This document shows positions 1 through 9,901 of a DNA stretch of 64,000 bases, one piece after another. Below the pieces are notes generated by a model. The model saw only the letters and a program-made list of their open reading frames with translations. It made no database searches and was not told where the DNA came from. Made by a program: the position numbers and the translations under genes. The first letter of the stretch is position 1, and every line of letters starts with the position of its first letter. The DNA is from Metabacillus litoralis (GTDB lineage: Bacteria > Bacillota > Bacilli > Bacillales > Bacillaceae): NCBI RefSeq assembly GCF_003667825.1, contig NZ_CP033043.1, forward strand, positions 869,001-933,000. Reading direction: 5' to 3'.

Positions 1-1
1 T

Positions 2-628
2 TATTTGCTAAAGCAAATTGCTGATCCGCCTCCATTTTTATTTTATAAAGGTAATATTACTCTTGCTTCTCGTAAAAATCTTATTAGTGTGGTCGGTACA
101 AGATATCCGTCCGAATACGGTGTTCAGGCTCTTGAGCATGTCTTAAAGCCTCTTATTTTAGAAAAATGGGTCATTGTAAGTGGTTTAGCTAAGGGGATCG
201 ATACTTTAGCGCATGAAGCAGCACTAAACCATGGGGGTGAAACAATAGCAGTAATTGGTGGAGGATTAGAGTGTATATATCCAAGGCAGAATCAAACGTT
301 GGCAAACAAGCTAATGACCTCACATCTTATTCTTTCAGAACATTCTCCTTCAACATCACCTCAAAAATGGCATTTTCCTAAAAGAAATCGAATTATTAGT
401 GGTATTTCTTTGGGGACACTTATTATCCAAGCTAAGCAAAGAAGTGGTTCACTAATAACTGCACACCAAGCATTGGAGCAAAACCGAGAAGTTTTTGCCA
501 TACCAGGGTCTATTTTTGATGAGTGTAGCATTGGTGGAAATGAACTAATACAAAACGGGGCAAAATTAGTACAACATGCATCACATATAATTGAGGAATT
601 TCCTCAAGGACTTAAAATGCAAATTTAG
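2..628 (+). CDS. dprA: DNA processing protein DprA (Smf), 5' end missing
   Basis: DprA loads RecA onto incoming single-stranded DNA during natural transformation and protects it. The open frame runs off the left edge; the TTG at 5 is an internal Leu, and the first visible residues (Y-L-L-K-Q-I-A-D-P-P-P) match the inside of DprA, so about 90 N-terminal residues are missing. The Rossmann-like core is clear: GTR near the start, SGLAKGIDTLAHEAAL, AVIGGGLECIYPRQN, SEHSP, FPKRNRIISG, and GG(N)ELIQNGA near the end. The gene ends in TAG at 626-628, and topA follows after 292 nt. The same dprA-topA order is found in B. subtilis. Confidence 0.96.
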   Translation, partial: YLLKQIADPPPFLFYKGNITLASRKNLISVVGTRYPSEYGVQALEHVLKPLILEKWVIVSGLAKGIDTLAHEAALNHGGETIAVIGGGLECIYPRQNQTLANKLMTSHLILSEHSPSTSPQKWHFPKRNRIISGISLGTLIIQAKQRSGSLITAHQALEQNREVFAIPGSIFDECSIGGNELIQNGAKLVQHASHIIEEFPQGLKMQI

Positions 629-713
629 GTGATTTTTTGCCAATTTAGTAAAAATATTCATGTTATTTCATCATGAATTAGGATATGATTAGTGTAATTT
701 CTTTTTATTATGT

Positions 714-743
714 TTGACAAATGATATAGGAATATTTAATAAT
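714..743 (+). promoter_or_regulatory. Candidate SigA promoter for topA
   Basis: A perfect TTGACA at 714-719 is followed after 18 nt by AATAAT (738-743, five of six consensus bases). It lies in the 292-nt dprA-topA gap, about 180 nt upstream of the topA start, so it would leave a long leader. The gap also holds a 7-bp inverted repeat ATTCATG/CATGAAT (656-662 and 672-678) with no T-run. Promoter assignment is by consensus only. Confidence 0.45.
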
Positions 744-920
744 AGTGGAGATTTAAGTATAGATTTTGAAGAAATACAGTGATAGTAGGAGTTTAATTAA
801 ATCTACTTAGTTATTAACTACTTGGAGGAAAACCCTTCATTGTATAAATAGAAATTTAAATTATAAAGAAAATTAAAAGAAATATAAAAGAGAGAATACC
901 TCTTAAGGAGGATACCAAGC

Positions 921-2996
921 ATGTCGGACTATTTAGTCATTGTGGAATCACCTGCAAAGGCGAAAACAATTGAACGTTATTTAGGGAAGAAGTATAAGGT
1001 AAAGGCATCAATGGGGCATGTACGTGACCTACCAAAAAGTCAAATTGGTGTTGATGTTGAACATAATTTTGAACCAAAATATATTACAATAAGAGGAAAA
1101 GGTTCAGTACTTAAAGAATTGAAAACAGCTGCTAAAAAAGCAAAAAAAGTTTATCTAGCGGCTGACCCGGATCGCGAAGGGGAAGCGATTGCATGGCATT
1201 TAGCACATAGTCTTGACGTTGATGTAAACTCTGATTGCCGCGTAGTATTTAATGAAATTACGAAAGATGCTATAAAGGAATCTTTCAAGCATCCACGTTC
1301 AATCAATATGGATTTAGTCGATGCACAACAAGCAAGACGTGTGTTAGACCGATTGGTTGGTTATAAAATAAGCCCGATTCTTTGGAAAAAAGTAAAAAAA
1401 GGTTTAAGTGCAGGGAGAGTACAATCTGTAGCTGTACATTTAATTATTGATCGGGAAAATGAGATTAAAGAATTTGTACCAGAAGAATATTGGTCAATTG
1501 AAGGTCAATTTTTAAAAGGTCAAAAAGAATTTGATGCTTCTTTCTATGGAATAAATGGAGAAAAGCAAGATCTTAAGAATGAATCAGAAGTAAAGGCTGT
1601 TTTGGGAAATATTAAAGAGAATAAATTTAAAGTGGAAAAGGTGACGAAAAAGGAAAGAAAAAGAAATCCAGCCGTACCTTTTACAACTTCCACTCTTCAA
1701 CAAGAGGCAGCGCGTAAACTAAACTTTAGAGCAAAGAAAACGATGATGATTGCTCAGCACTTATATGAAGGTATTGATTTAGGTAAAGAAGGCACTGTTG
1801 GTTTAATAACGTATATGAGAACGGATTCGACCAGAATATCGGAAACGGCACAGACAGAAGCGACAGGCTACATTACGGAAAAGTATGGGAAAGAGTTTTT
1901 AGGCACACAAGTAAAAACAGCGAAGAAAAACAGTAATGCTCAAGATGCACATGAAGCAATCCGCCCTACTTCTACTTTACGTGACCCGGCATCAATAAAA
2001 GAATTTTTGAGCCGAGATCAGTTGCGACTGTATAAATTAATTTGGGAAAGATTTGTTTCAAGTCAAATGGCACCAGCTATTTTAGACACAATGAGTGTTG
2101 ACCTTGTGAATAACGGTGTGATGTTTAGAGCTACAGGTTCTAAAATTAAATTTCCTGGATTTATGAAAGTATATGTTGAAGGAAACGACGATCAAATTGA
2201 GGAAAAAGATAAATTACTCCCGGATTTAAAAGAAGGCGATGAAGTTTATTCAAAAGATATCGAACCTGCACAGCATTTTACACAGCCGCCACCAAGGTAT
2301 ACGGAGGCTCGTCTTGTAAAGACGTTGGAGGAACTTGGAATAGGTCGACCATCAACATATGCCCCAACTTTAGATACGATTCAAAAGCGTGGATATGTTT
2401 CGCTTGATAATAAACGCTTTATTCCTACCGAGTTAGGTGAAATAGTTTCAGAACTTATCAGGGAGTTTTTCCCTGAAATCATAAATGTTGAATTTACAGC
2501 AAATATGGAAAACAGCCTTGATGAAGTAGAGGAAGGCCATATCCAGTGGATTCAAATTATTGACAATTTTTATAAAGATTTTTCTCCAAGACTTGAAAAA
2601 GCAGAAAATGAAATGGAGAAAATAGAAATTAAAGATGAGCCAGCTGGTGTTGATTGTGAAGAATGCGGTCATCATATGGTTTATAAAATGGGTAGATATG
2701 GGAAATTTATGGCTTGTTCAAATTTCCCAGATTGCAGAAATACGAAGCCGATTGTAAAAGATATTGGAGTAAAATGTCCAAGTTGTGATGAAGGAACAAT
2801 TGTTGAACGAAAGTCTAAAAAACGTCGCATTTTTTATGGCTGCAATCAATATCCTGAATGTGAATTTTTGTCATGGGACAAACCAATAGCAAGAAGTTGT
2901 CCGAAATGTAATAACATGTTGGTTGAGAAAAAGCTTAAAAAAGGTGTTCAAGTTCAATGTATGGAATGCGATTATAAAGAAGAACAACAAAAGTAG
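921..2996 (+). CDS. topA: DNA topoisomerase I (type IA)
   Basis: TopA relaxes negative supercoils by single-strand passage. The 691-residue product has the full bacterial layout: an N-terminal TOPRIM domain ([15 protein letters not shown] near residue 8 and the acidic [14 protein letters not shown] at 81-94), the central cleavage domain with catalytic Tyr298 in [11 protein letters not shown], and three C-terminal four-cysteine zinc ribbons from about residue 575 on (CEECG, CPSCD and CPKCN, each followed by a second Cys pair). A strong AAGGAGG at 905-911 fixes the ATG start. Length equals what I recall for B. subtilis TopA. A terminator follows directly. Confidence 0.98.
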   Translation: MSDYLVIVESPAKAKTIERYLGKKYKVKASMGHVRDLPKSQIGVDVEHNFEPKYITIRGKGSVLKELKTAAKKAKKVYLAADPDREGEAIAWHLAHSLDVDVNSDCRVVFNEITKDAIKESFKHPRSINMDLVDAQQARRVLDRLVGYKISPILWKKVKKGLSAGRVQSVAVHLIIDRENEIKEFVPEEYWSIEGQFLKGQKEFDASFYGINGEKQDLKNESEVKAVLGNIKENKFKVEKVTKKERKRNPAVPFTTSTLQQEAARKLNFRAKKTMMIAQHLYEGIDLGKEGTVGLITYMRTDSTRISETAQTEATGYITEKYGKEFLGTQVKTAKKNSNAQDAHEAIRPTSTLRDPASIKEFLSRDQLRLYKLIWERFVSSQMAPAILDTMSVDLVNNGVMFRATGSKIKFPGFMKVYVEGNDDQIEEKDKLLPDLKEGDEVYSKDIEPAQHFTQPPPRYTEARLVKTLEELGIGRPSTYAPTLDTIQKRGYVSLDNKRFIPTELGEIVSELIREFFPEIINVEFTANMENSLDEVEEGHIQWIQIIDNFYKDFSPRLEKAENEMEKIEIKDEPAGVDCEECGHHMVYKMGRYGKFMACSNFPDCRNTKPIVKDIGVKCPSCDEGTIVERKSKKRRIFYGCNQYPECEFLSWDKPIARSCPKCNNMLVEKKLKKGVQVQCMECDYKEEQQK

Positions 2997-3023
2997 GTGA
3001 GCAACTTTATGCTCACCTTTTTT
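2995..3023 (+). terminator. Rho-independent terminator after topA
   Basis: The perfect 8-bp stem AGGTGAGC/GCTCACCT (2995-3002 and 3011-3018) with an 8-nt loop leads into a T-run. The left arm overlaps the topA stop codon. Confidence 0.88.
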
Positions 3024-3108
3024 AACTTATATTTTTTTGGACAACATAAGTAATAAGAATTATTCCATTCTACATAAGGTCTTTTAATTAATGGAGGGTC
3101 ATGTCACG

Positions 3109-4419
3109 ATGAATCAAGATGTAGTTGTAAATGTAGTAGGTGCTGGTTTGGCTGGAAGCGAAGCGGCTTGGCAATTAGCCAAAAGGGGTATTCAAGTAAA
3201 ACTATATGAAATGCGACCTGTAAAGCAAACACCTGCCCATCATACTGATAAATTTGCAGAGTTAGTATGTAGTAACTCACTAAGAGCAAATAATTTAACA
3301 AATGCTGTAGGTGTATTGAAAGAAGAAATGAGAATTCTAGATTCTGTTATAATAAAGGCAGCAGATGAGTGTGCAGTTCCAGCTGGTGGAGCACTTGCTG
3401 TTGACCGGCATGAATTTGCCGGTAAGGTGACAGAGTTAGTAAAAGGTCATCAAAATGTAACTGTTATGAATGAAGAGGTAGAAGAAATCCCTTCAGGACC
3501 AACGATTATCGCAACAGGTCCACTTACCTCCAAAAGCTTATCAGAACAATTAAAAACGTTAACTGGTGAAGAGTACTTATATTTCTATGATGCAGCTGCT
3601 CCAATAATTGAAAAAGAAAGCATCGATATGAACAAGGTATACTTAAAGTCTCGATATGATAAAGGGGAAGCAGCCTACCTTAATTGTCCTATGACAGAAG
3701 AGGAATTTGATCGGTTTTATGAAGCTTTAATTGCTGCGGAGACTGTGCCATTAAAAGAATTTGAAAAAGAAATTTTCTTCGAAGGATGTATGCCTATTGA
3801 AGTTATGGCACAAAGAGGAAGAAAAACAATGCTTTTTGGCCCTTTAAAGCCAGTAGGTTTAGAAGATCCTAAAACAGGGAAAAGACCATTTGCCGTGATA
3901 CAACTTCGTCAAGATGATGCAGCTGGAACTTTATATAATATTGTAAGGTTTCAAACACACCTAAAATGGGGACCGCAAAAAGAGGTACTTTCCTTAATTC
4001 CAGGCTTAGAAAACGCAGAAATAGTTCGATATGGTGTTATGCATCGTAACACGTTCATTAATTCACCAAAACTTTTAAAATCAACTTACCAATATAAAGA
4101 CCGGGACGATTTGTTTTTTGCTGGTCAAATGACGGGTGTTGAAGGATATGTCGAGTCTGCCGCATCAGGGCTAGTTGCAGGTATAAATGCTGCACATCTT
4201 ATTTTAGGAAAAGATTTAGTAGACCTGCCAAATGAAACAGCTATTGGGAGTATGGCCAAGTATATTACAAATGCAAACGCCGATAACTTCCAACCCATGA
4301 ATGCCAATTTTGGGATTTTTGCTCCGTTACCAGAGCGTATAAAGAGTAAAAAAGAACGTAATGAAATGCTTGCCAATCGCGCACTAGAAACAATTCAAAA
4401 AATTTCGAAAAATTTATAG
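3109..4419 (+). CDS. trmFO: Folate-dependent tRNA m5U54 methyltransferase TrmFO
   Basis: TrmFO makes 5-methyluridine at tRNA position 54 using methylenetetrahydrofolate and FAD. The N-terminus has the FAD-binding dinucleotide fold [16 protein letters not shown], followed by the family segment [15 protein letters not shown] and [13 protein letters not shown]. An upstream in-frame ATG at 3091 contains the GGAGGG ribosome site itself, so I place the start at the ATG at 3109, giving 436 residues, close to the usual ~435. The gene (formerly gid) lies between topA and xerC as in B. subtilis. Confidence 0.96.
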   Translation: MNQDVVVNVVGAGLAGSEAAWQLAKRGIQVKLYEMRPVKQTPAHHTDKFAELVCSNSLRANNLTNAVGVLKEEMRILDSVIIKAADECAVPAGGALAVDRHEFAGKVTELVKGHQNVTVMNEEVEEIPSGPTIIATGPLTSKSLSEQLKTLTGEEYLYFYDAAAPIIEKESIDMNKVYLKSRYDKGEAAYLNCPMTEEEFDRFYEALIAAETVPLKEFEKEIFFEGCMPIEVMAQRGRKTMLFGPLKPVGLEDPKTGKRPFAVIQLRQDDAAGTLYNIVRFQTHLKWGPQKEVLSLIPGLENAEIVRYGVMHRNTFINSPKLLKSTYQYKDRDDLFFAGQMTGVEGYVESAASGLVAGINAAHLILGKDLVDLPNETAIGSMAKYITNANADNFQPMNANFGIFAPLPERIKSKKERNEMLANRALETIQKISKNL

Positions 4420-4433
4420 AAAATTATTTGCAT

Positions 4434-4467
4434 GGGCTGCTATTGTTGTGATAACATTTAGTAGCCC
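4434..4467 (+). terminator. Weak hairpin between trmFO and xerC
   Basis: GGGCTGCTA (4434-4442) can pair with TAGTAGCCC (4459-4467) with one G-U pair. Only a mixed T/G tract follows, so it may attenuate rather than end transcription before xerC. Confidence 0.4.
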
Positions 4468-4492
4468 TTGTGTTGTTTGTGAGGTGTAAAAT

Positions 4493-5401
4493 GTGAGAAA
4501 TGTTAAGAATTATTTAAATTTGTTTATTGAATATTTACAAATAGAGAAAAATTATTCAAAATATACAATTGTGAATTACAGCAAAGATATTGAGGATTTT
4601 TTTTCTTTTATGAATGAACAAGCAATGATCCATCTAGAAGACATTACATATAATGATACACGTTTATACTTAACGAAGTTACATAATAAAAAGTATTCTA
4701 GAAAAACAATATCAAGAAAAGTATCTAGTCTTAGGAGTTTTTATAAATTTCTTGTAAGAGAAGAGATACTAACTGAAAATCCTTTTACACTTGTTACAAT
4801 GCCAAAAAAGGAGCAAAAAATTCCACAATTTCTTTATAAAGAGGAAGTTGAGCAACTTCTTACCATTTCAGACTGTAATACTCCTCTTGGGCAACGAAAT
4901 CAGGCGCTCATTGAAGTGCTTTACGGTACAGGAATTCGTGTAAGCGAATGTTGCAACATTAAAATATCAGATATTGATTTTTTTATTGAAACCATTCTTG
5001 TATATGGAAAAGGTGGAAAGCAGCGATATGTTCCTTTCGGTAGCTATGCTCATGATGCAATCGAAAGATATTTATCTGATGGAAGAAAGGCGTTAATGAG
5101 TAAACTGAAGGTAAGTGATCAACACAATTATTTATTTGTGAATCATCGTGGGACACCGCTTACAGATCGTGGTGTAAGACATGTTTTAAATGACATGATA
5201 AAAAAAGCAGCATCAACACTTCATATTCACCCACATATGTTGCGTCATACTTTTGCAACACATCTGTTAAATGAAGGTGCAGATATGAGAAGTGTACAGG
5301 AGCTTTTGGGTCATGAACATTTATCATCTACACAAGTATATACACACGTCACAAAGGAGCATTTGCAACGAATCTATATGTCCCATCATCCTCGAGCATA
5401 A
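4493..5401 (+). CDS. xerC: Tyrosine recombinase XerC (CodV)
   Basis: XerC acts with XerD at dif sites to resolve chromosome dimers. The 302-residue protein has an N-terminal SAM-like core-binding domain and a C-terminal catalytic domain with the tyrosine recombinase signatures: Arg in [10 protein letters not shown], the [12 protein letters not shown] box (His and Arg), the [10 protein letters not shown] box, and the nucleophile Tyr in QVYTHV. A GTG start at 4493 is preceded by GAGGTG (4481-4486). It is followed by hslV after 25 nt, the codV-clpQ-clpY-codY order of Bacillus. Confidence 0.95.
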   Translation: MRNVKNYLNLFIEYLQIEKNYSKYTIVNYSKDIEDFFSFMNEQAMIHLEDITYNDTRLYLTKLHNKKYSRKTISRKVSSLRSFYKFLVREEILTENPFTLVTMPKKEQKIPQFLYKEEVEQLLTISDCNTPLGQRNQALIEVLYGTGIRVSECCNIKISDIDFFIETILVYGKGGKQRYVPFGSYAHDAIERYLSDGRKALMSKLKVSDQHNYLFVNHRGTPLTDRGVRHVLNDMIKKAASTLHIHPHMLRHTFATHLLNEGADMRSVQELLGHEHLSSTQVYTHVTKEHLQRIYMSHHPRA

Positions 5402-5426
5402 AGGACTCAATTTAGGAGGTAGAACG

Positions 5427-5969
5427 ATGTCTGAATTTCATGCAACAACAATATTTGCGATTCAACATAACGGTAAAGCTGCGATGGCAGGTGACGGTCA
5501 GGTAACTTTTGGGAATGCTGTTGTTATGAAACATACGGCTAAAAAGGTAAGAAAGCTTTTTAATGGTAAAGTAATTGCTGGTTTTGCAGGGTCTGTAGCT
5601 GATGCATTCACACTATTTGAGTTATTTGAAAATAGACTTGAAGAGTATAATGGAAACTTGCAAAGAGCTGCTGTTGAGCTAGCAAAGGAATGGCGTAGCG
5701 ATAAAGTGCTACGAAGACTCGAAGCTATGCTGATTGTTATGGATGAAAATGATCTTCTTTTAGTTTCAGGAACAGGTGAAGTGATTGAACCGGATGATGG
5801 GATCTTAGCAATTGGTTCAGGTGGTAATTATGCGTTGTCAGCTGGTCGTGCATTGAAAAGATTTTCAGGTGACTCATTATCTGCAAAAGAAATTGCTGAG
5901 GGTGCTTTAACAATTGCAGGAGAAATTTGTGTTTATACCAATCTAAATATTATTGTCGAAGAACTTTAA
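5427..5969 (+). CDS. hslV: HslV (ClpQ/CodW) protease subunit
   Basis: HslV is the proteasome-like peptidase that works with the HslU ATPase. The frame is open further upstream, but AGGAGGT at 5414-5420 and family length select the ATG at 5427 (180 residues). The N-terminus reads [11 protein letters not shown]. In most HslV proteins the nucleophile is a Thr exposed right after Met1; Bacillus CodW is known to use an N-terminal Ser with a short extension ahead of the usual TT, and this protein has that form. [20 protein letters not shown] and [26 protein letters not shown] are typical. It forms an operon with hslU (17-nt gap). Confidence 0.96.
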   Translation: MSEFHATTIFAIQHNGKAAMAGDGQVTFGNAVVMKHTAKKVRKLFNGKVIAGFAGSVADAFTLFELFENRLEEYNGNLQRAAVELAKEWRSDKVLRRLEAMLIVMDENDLLLVSGTGEVIEPDDGILAIGSGGNYALSAGRALKRFSGDSLSAKEIAEGALTIAGEICVYTNLNIIVEEL

Positions 5970-5986
5970 TAAGGGAGGCAAATAGT

Positions 5987-7390
5987 ATGAATAAACAGTT
6001 AACCCCTAAAGAAATTGTTGAGCGATTAGATCAATATATTATAGGACAAAAGGATGCAAAAAAAGCGGTAGCAGTAGCCTTAAGAAATCGCTATAGAAGA
6101 AGCTTATTAACTGAAAAGCTACGCGAGGAAGTTGTTCCTAAAAACATTCTTATGATTGGACCTACAGGTGTTGGGAAAACTGAGATAGCAAGGAGAATTG
6201 CAAAACTTGCGCATGCACCTTTTATTAAAGTTGAAGCAACAAAATTTACTGAAGTCGGCTATGTTGGTAGGGATGTTGAATCAATGGTGCGTGATCTGGT
6301 TGAGACTGCCGTTCGATTAGTTAAAGAAGAAAAAATAGCTAACGTTAAAGGCCTTGCTGAGGAAAATGCTAATAAACGTTTAATTGAGCTACTTGTTCCA
6401 AGTAAGAAAAAACAATCAGCAGCGAAAAATCCTTTGGAAATGCTTTTTGGGGGAGCGAGTCAACAATCCCAAGATCACGAGGAAAGCTCAACAGAAGAAT
6501 CTACTCTTCAAGAAAAGCGTCGTAGAATCTCACATCAATTAGCGTTAGGTGAATTAGAAGATCATTATGTTACTGTCGAGGTTGAAGAACAACAAGCATC
6601 AATGTTTGATCTACTTCAAGGCTCAGGTATGGAACAAATGGGGATGAACATGCAGGATGCCCTTGGAAGTTTTATGCCTAAGAAAAAGAAAAAGAGAAAG
6701 TTAACTGTTAGAGAAGCAAGAAAAGTTTTAACAAATGAAGAAGCTAGTAAACTAATTGATATGGAAGATGTAACACAGGAAGCTATTATACGATCTGAAC
6801 AAACCGGAATTATTTTCATAGATGAAATCGATAAAATAGCAGGTAAGTCTAAGGGTGGATCTTCAGCAGATGTTTCTAGAGAAGGAGTACAACGTGATAT
6901 TCTTCCGATTGTTGAAGGATCTACTGTTGTAACGAAATATGGATCAGTCAAGACAGATCATATGTTATTTATTGCTGCTGGTGCCTTTCATATCGCTAAG
7001 CCATCTGACCTTATTCCGGAACTACAAGGAAGATTTCCAATTCGTGTAGAATTGACTAAACTTAGTGTAGATGATTTTGTAAAGATCCTTGTAGAGCCTG
7101 ATAATGCTTTATTAAAACAATATCAAGCGTTAATTGAAACAGAAGGTATACAATTAGAATTTTCTGACGATGCTATTCGTAGGATAGCTGAAGTTGCGTT
7201 TGAGGTAAATCAAAATACTGATAATATTGGTGCGAGGAGATTACATACAATTCTTGAACGATTATTAGAAGATTTATCTTTTGAGGCGCCTGATATTAAT
7301 TTAGAAAAGATTGACATTACGCCACAGTATGTCGAAGACAAACTTGGAAAAATATCTAAAAACAAAGATTTAAGCCAATTTATATTATAA
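5987..7390 (+). CDS. hslU: HslU (ClpY) ATPase of the HslUV protease
   Basis: HslU is the hexameric AAA+ unfoldase that feeds HslV. From the ATG at 5987 (site GGGAGG at 5973-5978) the protein is 467 residues, the same as recalled for B. subtilis ClpY. It shows the Walker A motif [14 protein letters not shown] near residue 60, the intermediate (I) domain with a charged, Lys-rich segment (KKKKKRKL) around 225-240, Walker [13 protein letters not shown], and the C-terminal sensor-2 segment [14 protein letters not shown] start at the earlier in-frame codon would overlap hslV and is rejected. Confidence 0.97.
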   Translation: MNKQLTPKEIVERLDQYIIGQKDAKKAVAVALRNRYRRSLLTEKLREEVVPKNILMIGPTGVGKTEIARRIAKLAHAPFIKVEATKFTEVGYVGRDVESMVRDLVETAVRLVKEEKIANVKGLAEENANKRLIELLVPSKKKQSAAKNPLEMLFGGASQQSQDHEESSTEESTLQEKRRRISHQLALGELEDHYVTVEVEEQQASMFDLLQGSGMEQMGMNMQDALGSFMPKKKKKRKLTVREARKVLTNEEASKLIDMEDVTQEAIIRSEQTGIIFIDEIDKIAGKSKGGSSADVSREGVQRDILPIVEGSTVVTKYGSVKTDHMLFIAAGAFHIAKPSDLIPELQGRFPIRVELTKLSVDDFVKILVEPDNALLKQYQALIETEGIQLEFSDDAIRRIAEVAFEVNQNTDNIGARRLHTILERLLEDLSFEAPDINLEKIDITPQYVEDKLGKISKNKDLSQFIL

Positions 7391-7430
7391 AAAAATTACA
7401 ATTTCATATGTTTACAGGAGGAACCAATAA

Positions 7431-8210
7431 ATGGCTCTATTACAGAAAACACGTAAAATTAATGCAATGCTTCAAAGAGCAGCAGGGAAACCAGTTAACT
7501 TCAAAGAAATGGCTGAAAAGCTAAGTGAAGTGATTGAAGCAAATATCTTTGTTGTAAGCAGAAGAGGAAAATTACTGGGCTTTGCAGTTAATCAGCTTAT
7601 TGAAAACGAGAGAATGAAAAAAATGCTTGAAGACCGTCAGTTTCCTGAAGGTTATACAAACAATCTTTTTAACATAACAGAAACATCTTCAAACATTGAT
7701 GTTTATAGTGAATATACTGCATTTCCAGTTGAAAATCGTGAATTATTTAAAAACGGCTTAACAACTATCGTACCGATCATTGGTGGTGGAGAGCGTCTAG
7801 GAACATTAATTTTAGCAAGAGTACAAGAACAATTTGAAGATGAAGATCTAATTCTTGCTGAATATGGAGCTACTGTTGTAGGTATGGAGATTCTGCGTGA
7901 AAAAGCTGAAGAAATCGAAGAAGAAGCACGAAGCAAAGCGGTTGTACAAATGGCTATCAGTTCATTATCATACAGTGAATTAGAAGCAATTGAACATATA
8001 TTTGAAGAATTAAGCGGAAATGAAGGACTTTTAGTTGCTAGTAAAATAGCTGATCGTGTAGGGATTACAAGATCTGTTATTGTAAATGCACTTCGTAAGC
8101 TCGAGAGTGCAGGTGTTATTGAATCCCGTTCTTTAGGGATGAAAGGAACATATATAAAAGTTCTAAATGCTAAATTCTTAGTTGAATTAGAGAAATTAAA
8201 AACAAATTAA
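7431..8210 (+). CDS. codY: GTP/branched-chain amino acid sensing repressor CodY
   Basis: CodY represses stationary-phase and nutrient-adaptation genes when GTP and Ile/Leu/Val are plentiful. The 259-residue product starts with the conserved [15 protein letters not shown], carries the N-terminal GAF domain that binds branched-chain amino acids, and ends with a winged helix-turn-helix ([22 protein letters not shown]). AGGAGG precedes the ATG. It is the last gene of the xerC-hslV-hslU-codY group. In B. subtilis CodY also controls the fla/che promoter that follows; I found no convincing CodY box here. Confidence 0.98.
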   Translation: MALLQKTRKINAMLQRAAGKPVNFKEMAEKLSEVIEANIFVVSRRGKLLGFAVNQLIENERMKKMLEDRQFPEGYTNNLFNITETSSNIDVYSEYTAFPVENRELFKNGLTTIVPIIGGGERLGTLILARVQEQFEDEDLILAEYGATVVGMEILREKAEEIEEEARSKAVVQMAISSLSYSELEAIEHIFEELSGNEGLLVASKIADRVGITRSVIVNALRKLESAGVIESRSLGMKGTYIKVLNAKFLVELEKLKTN

Positions 8211-8211
8211 T

Positions 8212-8253
8212 AAAAAAGGCACTTTGAGGATTTTATCCTTAAAGTGCCTTTTT
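8212..8253 (+). terminator. Strong terminator after codY
   Basis: A long hairpin pairs AAAAAGGCACTTT with AAAGTGCCTTTTT (right arm 8241-8253), with an AGGAT/ATCCT extension of the stem toward the loop. It separates the codY group from the fla/che operon. Confidence 0.92.
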
Positions 8254-8298
8254 GTGTTTTTGTAAACCTTTTTTAATTTATTCATCTTACTCTAATCT

Positions 8299-8343
8299 GT
8301 TATTTACCTTTTGTTAATAGTTATTTACCTTTTGTTAATAGTT
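8299..8343 (+). repeat. 21-bp tandem repeat upstream of fla/che
   Basis: Two identical 21-bp units abut at 8299-8319 and 8320-8340, and a third begins (GTT, 8341-8343). Each unit contains TTTACCTTTTGTTAATA. The heptamer AATAGTT created at the end of each unit recurs at 8487-8493. It may be replication slippage or a duplicated regulator site. Confidence 0.9.
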
Positions 8344-8550
8344 CGCTTTGTGAATAATTATACAGGTTATGTACTGAAATTGGAAAAAATAATATGTAGG
8401 GAATTGTCGAATTATATGTTACGTTATTTATGTGCCAGTAACACCTCATTATTAAGATACTGTTAGGCTTTCGCTCATATAATGCGAATAGTTCAATAGT
8501 CCTCATTTTAAATTAGATAGAAAATCCGACTTTTTTTTACAAAACCTTAA

Positions 8551-8579
8551 TAGACTTTAAGACTAATATTTCATACAAT
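8551..8579 (+). promoter_or_regulatory. Candidate SigA promoter for the fla/che operon
   Basis: TAGACT (8551-8556, four of six -35 bases) is separated by 17 nt from TACAAT (8574-8579, five of six -10 bases). A transcript starting near 8586 would have a leader of about 65 nt before flgB. A clear SigD promoter (TAAA with GCCGATAT) was not found. Confidence 0.45.
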
Positions 8580-8649
8580 GAGTAAGAAGAAAACACATAT
8601 TTCGACATTATACGATACGTATGTACTTTACATTTTGTGAGGGGATATT

Positions 8650-9042
8650 ATGAAATTATTTTCAAATACAATAAATAGTTTAGAAAACGCACTTTCTCAT
8701 TCAACTGCTAAGCAAAAGGTAATCTCTAATAACATTGCCAATGTTGATACCCCGAATTATAAATCTCAAGAGGTTCGGTTTAATACTGCATTATCAAATG
8801 AAATGCAAAAGCTTCAGGCTACAAAGACAAACGCCAAACACATTGAATTTGGTGGTTCAGATACGTCAAACTATAGAATCGTTTCAAGAAATAATACAAA
8901 TTATCAACATAATGGAAATAACGTTGATATTGATCAAGAAATGACAGAGATGGCAAAAAATCAAATTCAATATAATGCGCTCATTGAAAGAATAAGTGGG
9001 AAATTTAACTCACTTAAAACAGTGATTAAAGGTGGCAATTAA
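8650..9042 (+). CDS. flgB: Flagellar proximal rod protein FlgB
   Basis: FlgB is a component of the proximal rod that links the MS ring to the drive shaft. The 130-residue product has the N-terminal rod signature KVISNNIANVDTPNYKSQEV and the C-terminal Gln/Asn-rich helix (DIDQEMTEMAKNQIQYNAL) shared by axial proteins. GAGGGG precedes the ATG. It opens the fla/che operon and is followed 2 nt later by flgC. Confidence 0.96.
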   Translation: MKLFSNTINSLENALSHSTAKQKVISNNIANVDTPNYKSQEVRFNTALSNEMQKLQATKTNAKHIEFGGSDTSNYRIVSRNNTNYQHNGNNVDIDQEMTEMAKNQIQYNALIERISGKFNSLKTVIKGGN

Positions 9043-9044
9043 AT

Positions 9045-9494
9045 ATGTCTATTTTTCATTCAATAAACACATCTGGTTCAGCATTAACTGCTCAGCGGGT
9101 TAGAATGGACGTTATTTCTTCGAATATGGCTAATATGGACACAACCAGAGGGGAATTCATTGATGGTGAGTGGCAACCATATCGCAGAAAAATGGTTGTC
9201 ACTCAGCCCCAAGGAAATAGTTTTTCCTCTTTTCTTAATAAGGCAATGGGCTCATCAACAAAAGCTGATGGGGTAAAAGTAACGGAAATTGTCGAAGATG
9301 ATACTCCGTTTGAATTAGTCTATGACCCTGAGCATCCAGACGCTAATGATGAAGGCTATGTCGCGATGCCGAATGTTGACCCTTTAAAGGAAATGGTTGA
9401 TCTTATTAGTAGCACTCGATCATATGAAGCAAATGTTACTGCAATGAATGCTTCTAAAGGAATGCTGATGAAAGCATTAGAAATTGGGAAATAG
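9045..9494 (+). CDS. flgC: Flagellar rod protein FlgC
   Basis: FlgC is the second proximal rod protein. The 149-residue product starts with SIFHSINTSGSALTAQRVRM and DVISSNMANMDTTRGEF, and ends with the axial-protein helix PLKEMVDLISSTRSYEANV. The site AAGGTGG lies at the end of flgB, so translation is probably coupled. Confidence 0.96.
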   Translation: MSIFHSINTSGSALTAQRVRMDVISSNMANMDTTRGEFIDGEWQPYRRKMVVTQPQGNSFSSFLNKAMGSSTKADGVKVTEIVEDDTPFELVYDPEHPDANDEGYVAMPNVDPLKEMVDLISSTRSYEANVTAMNASKGMLMKALEIGK

Positions 9495-9504
9495 GTGATT
9501 AGAA

Positions 9505-9816
9505 ATGATTAATAGAATAAGTCCATTTCAAGTAACAACAACTCAGCCTGTTCAACCAAAGGCTACAAATATAACAAATATCCAGAACGAAAATAAAATT
9601 AGTTTTGCAGAAACGTTAAAACAATCTATTAATGAGATCAATAAAGCACAACTAGAATCAGATAAAATGACAGAGGCTCTTGCAAGCGGCAAAAATGTGG
9701 AACTTCATGATGTCATGATTGCATCCCAGAAATCAAGTATTACGCTTCTAACAGCTATAGAAGTCAGAAATAAAGCGATTGAAGCATATCAAGAAATGAT
9801 GAGAATGCAGGTTTAG
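9505..9816 (+). CDS. fliE: Hook-basal body protein FliE
   Basis: FliE is the small adaptor between the FliF MS ring and the rod. The 103-residue product has a variable N-terminus and the conserved C-terminal half: SFAETLKQSINEIN, SGKNVELHDVMIASQKSSI and EVRNKAIEAYQEMMRMQV at the very end, the usual C-terminus of the family. The site AGGTGAT precedes the ATG. Confidence 0.95.
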   Translation: MINRISPFQVTTTQPVQPKATNITNIQNENKISFAETLKQSINEINKAQLESDKMTEALASGKNVELHDVMIASQKSSITLLTAIEVRNKAIEAYQEMMRMQV

Positions 9817-9826
9817 TAGATTAGAG

Positions 9827-9855
9827 GAACCGTTCTACTTATATTAGAGCGGTTC
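9827..9855 (+). promoter_or_regulatory. Hairpin in the fliE-fliF gap
   Basis: GAACCGTTCT (9827-9836) pairs with AGAGCGGTTC (9846-9855) with one G-U pair; the 9-nt loop begins with A and ends with T, which can close one further pair. There is no T-run, so this is more likely an RNA processing or stability element than a terminator. Confidence 0.6.
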
Positions 9856-9901
9856 TGACTACGAAATGCAGAAAGTCATTGTGACCGGGGGATTTTATGG
9901 A

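Larger units (their letters stand above)
8254..8649 (+). promoter_or_regulatory. fla/che control region without genes
   Basis: This stretch between the codY terminator and flgB holds no convincing gene; a 61-codon antisense frame at 8321-8506 has no ribosome site and spans a tandem repeat. It contains the 21-bp tandem repeat, a candidate SigA promoter at 8551-8579, an ATACGTAT palindrome at 8615-8622 and the flgB ribosome site GAGGGG at 8640-8645. In B. subtilis the equivalent region carries the SigA and SigD promoters and sites for SwrA-DegU and CodY. Confidence 0.6.

Noticed and set aside
3091..3108. Upstream ATG start for trmFO
   Set aside because: The ribosome site GGAGGG lies inside this extension; the ATG at 3109 fits site spacing and family length.
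5292..5426. Long N-terminal extension of HslV
   Set aside because: It overlaps xerC in another frame, and a strong ribosome site precedes the ATG at 5427.
8390..8420. Possible CodY box upstream of fla/che
   Set aside because: The best matches to AATTTTCWGAAAATT in this region differ at six or more positions.
8321..8506. 61-codon antisense open frame in the fla/che control region
   Set aside because: It has no ribosome site, spans the tandem repeat and promoter region, and has no recognisable protein features.
8500..8535. Possible SigD promoter before flgB
   Set aside because: TCCGACTT matches only five of eight -10 bases and no TAAA lies at the right spacing.
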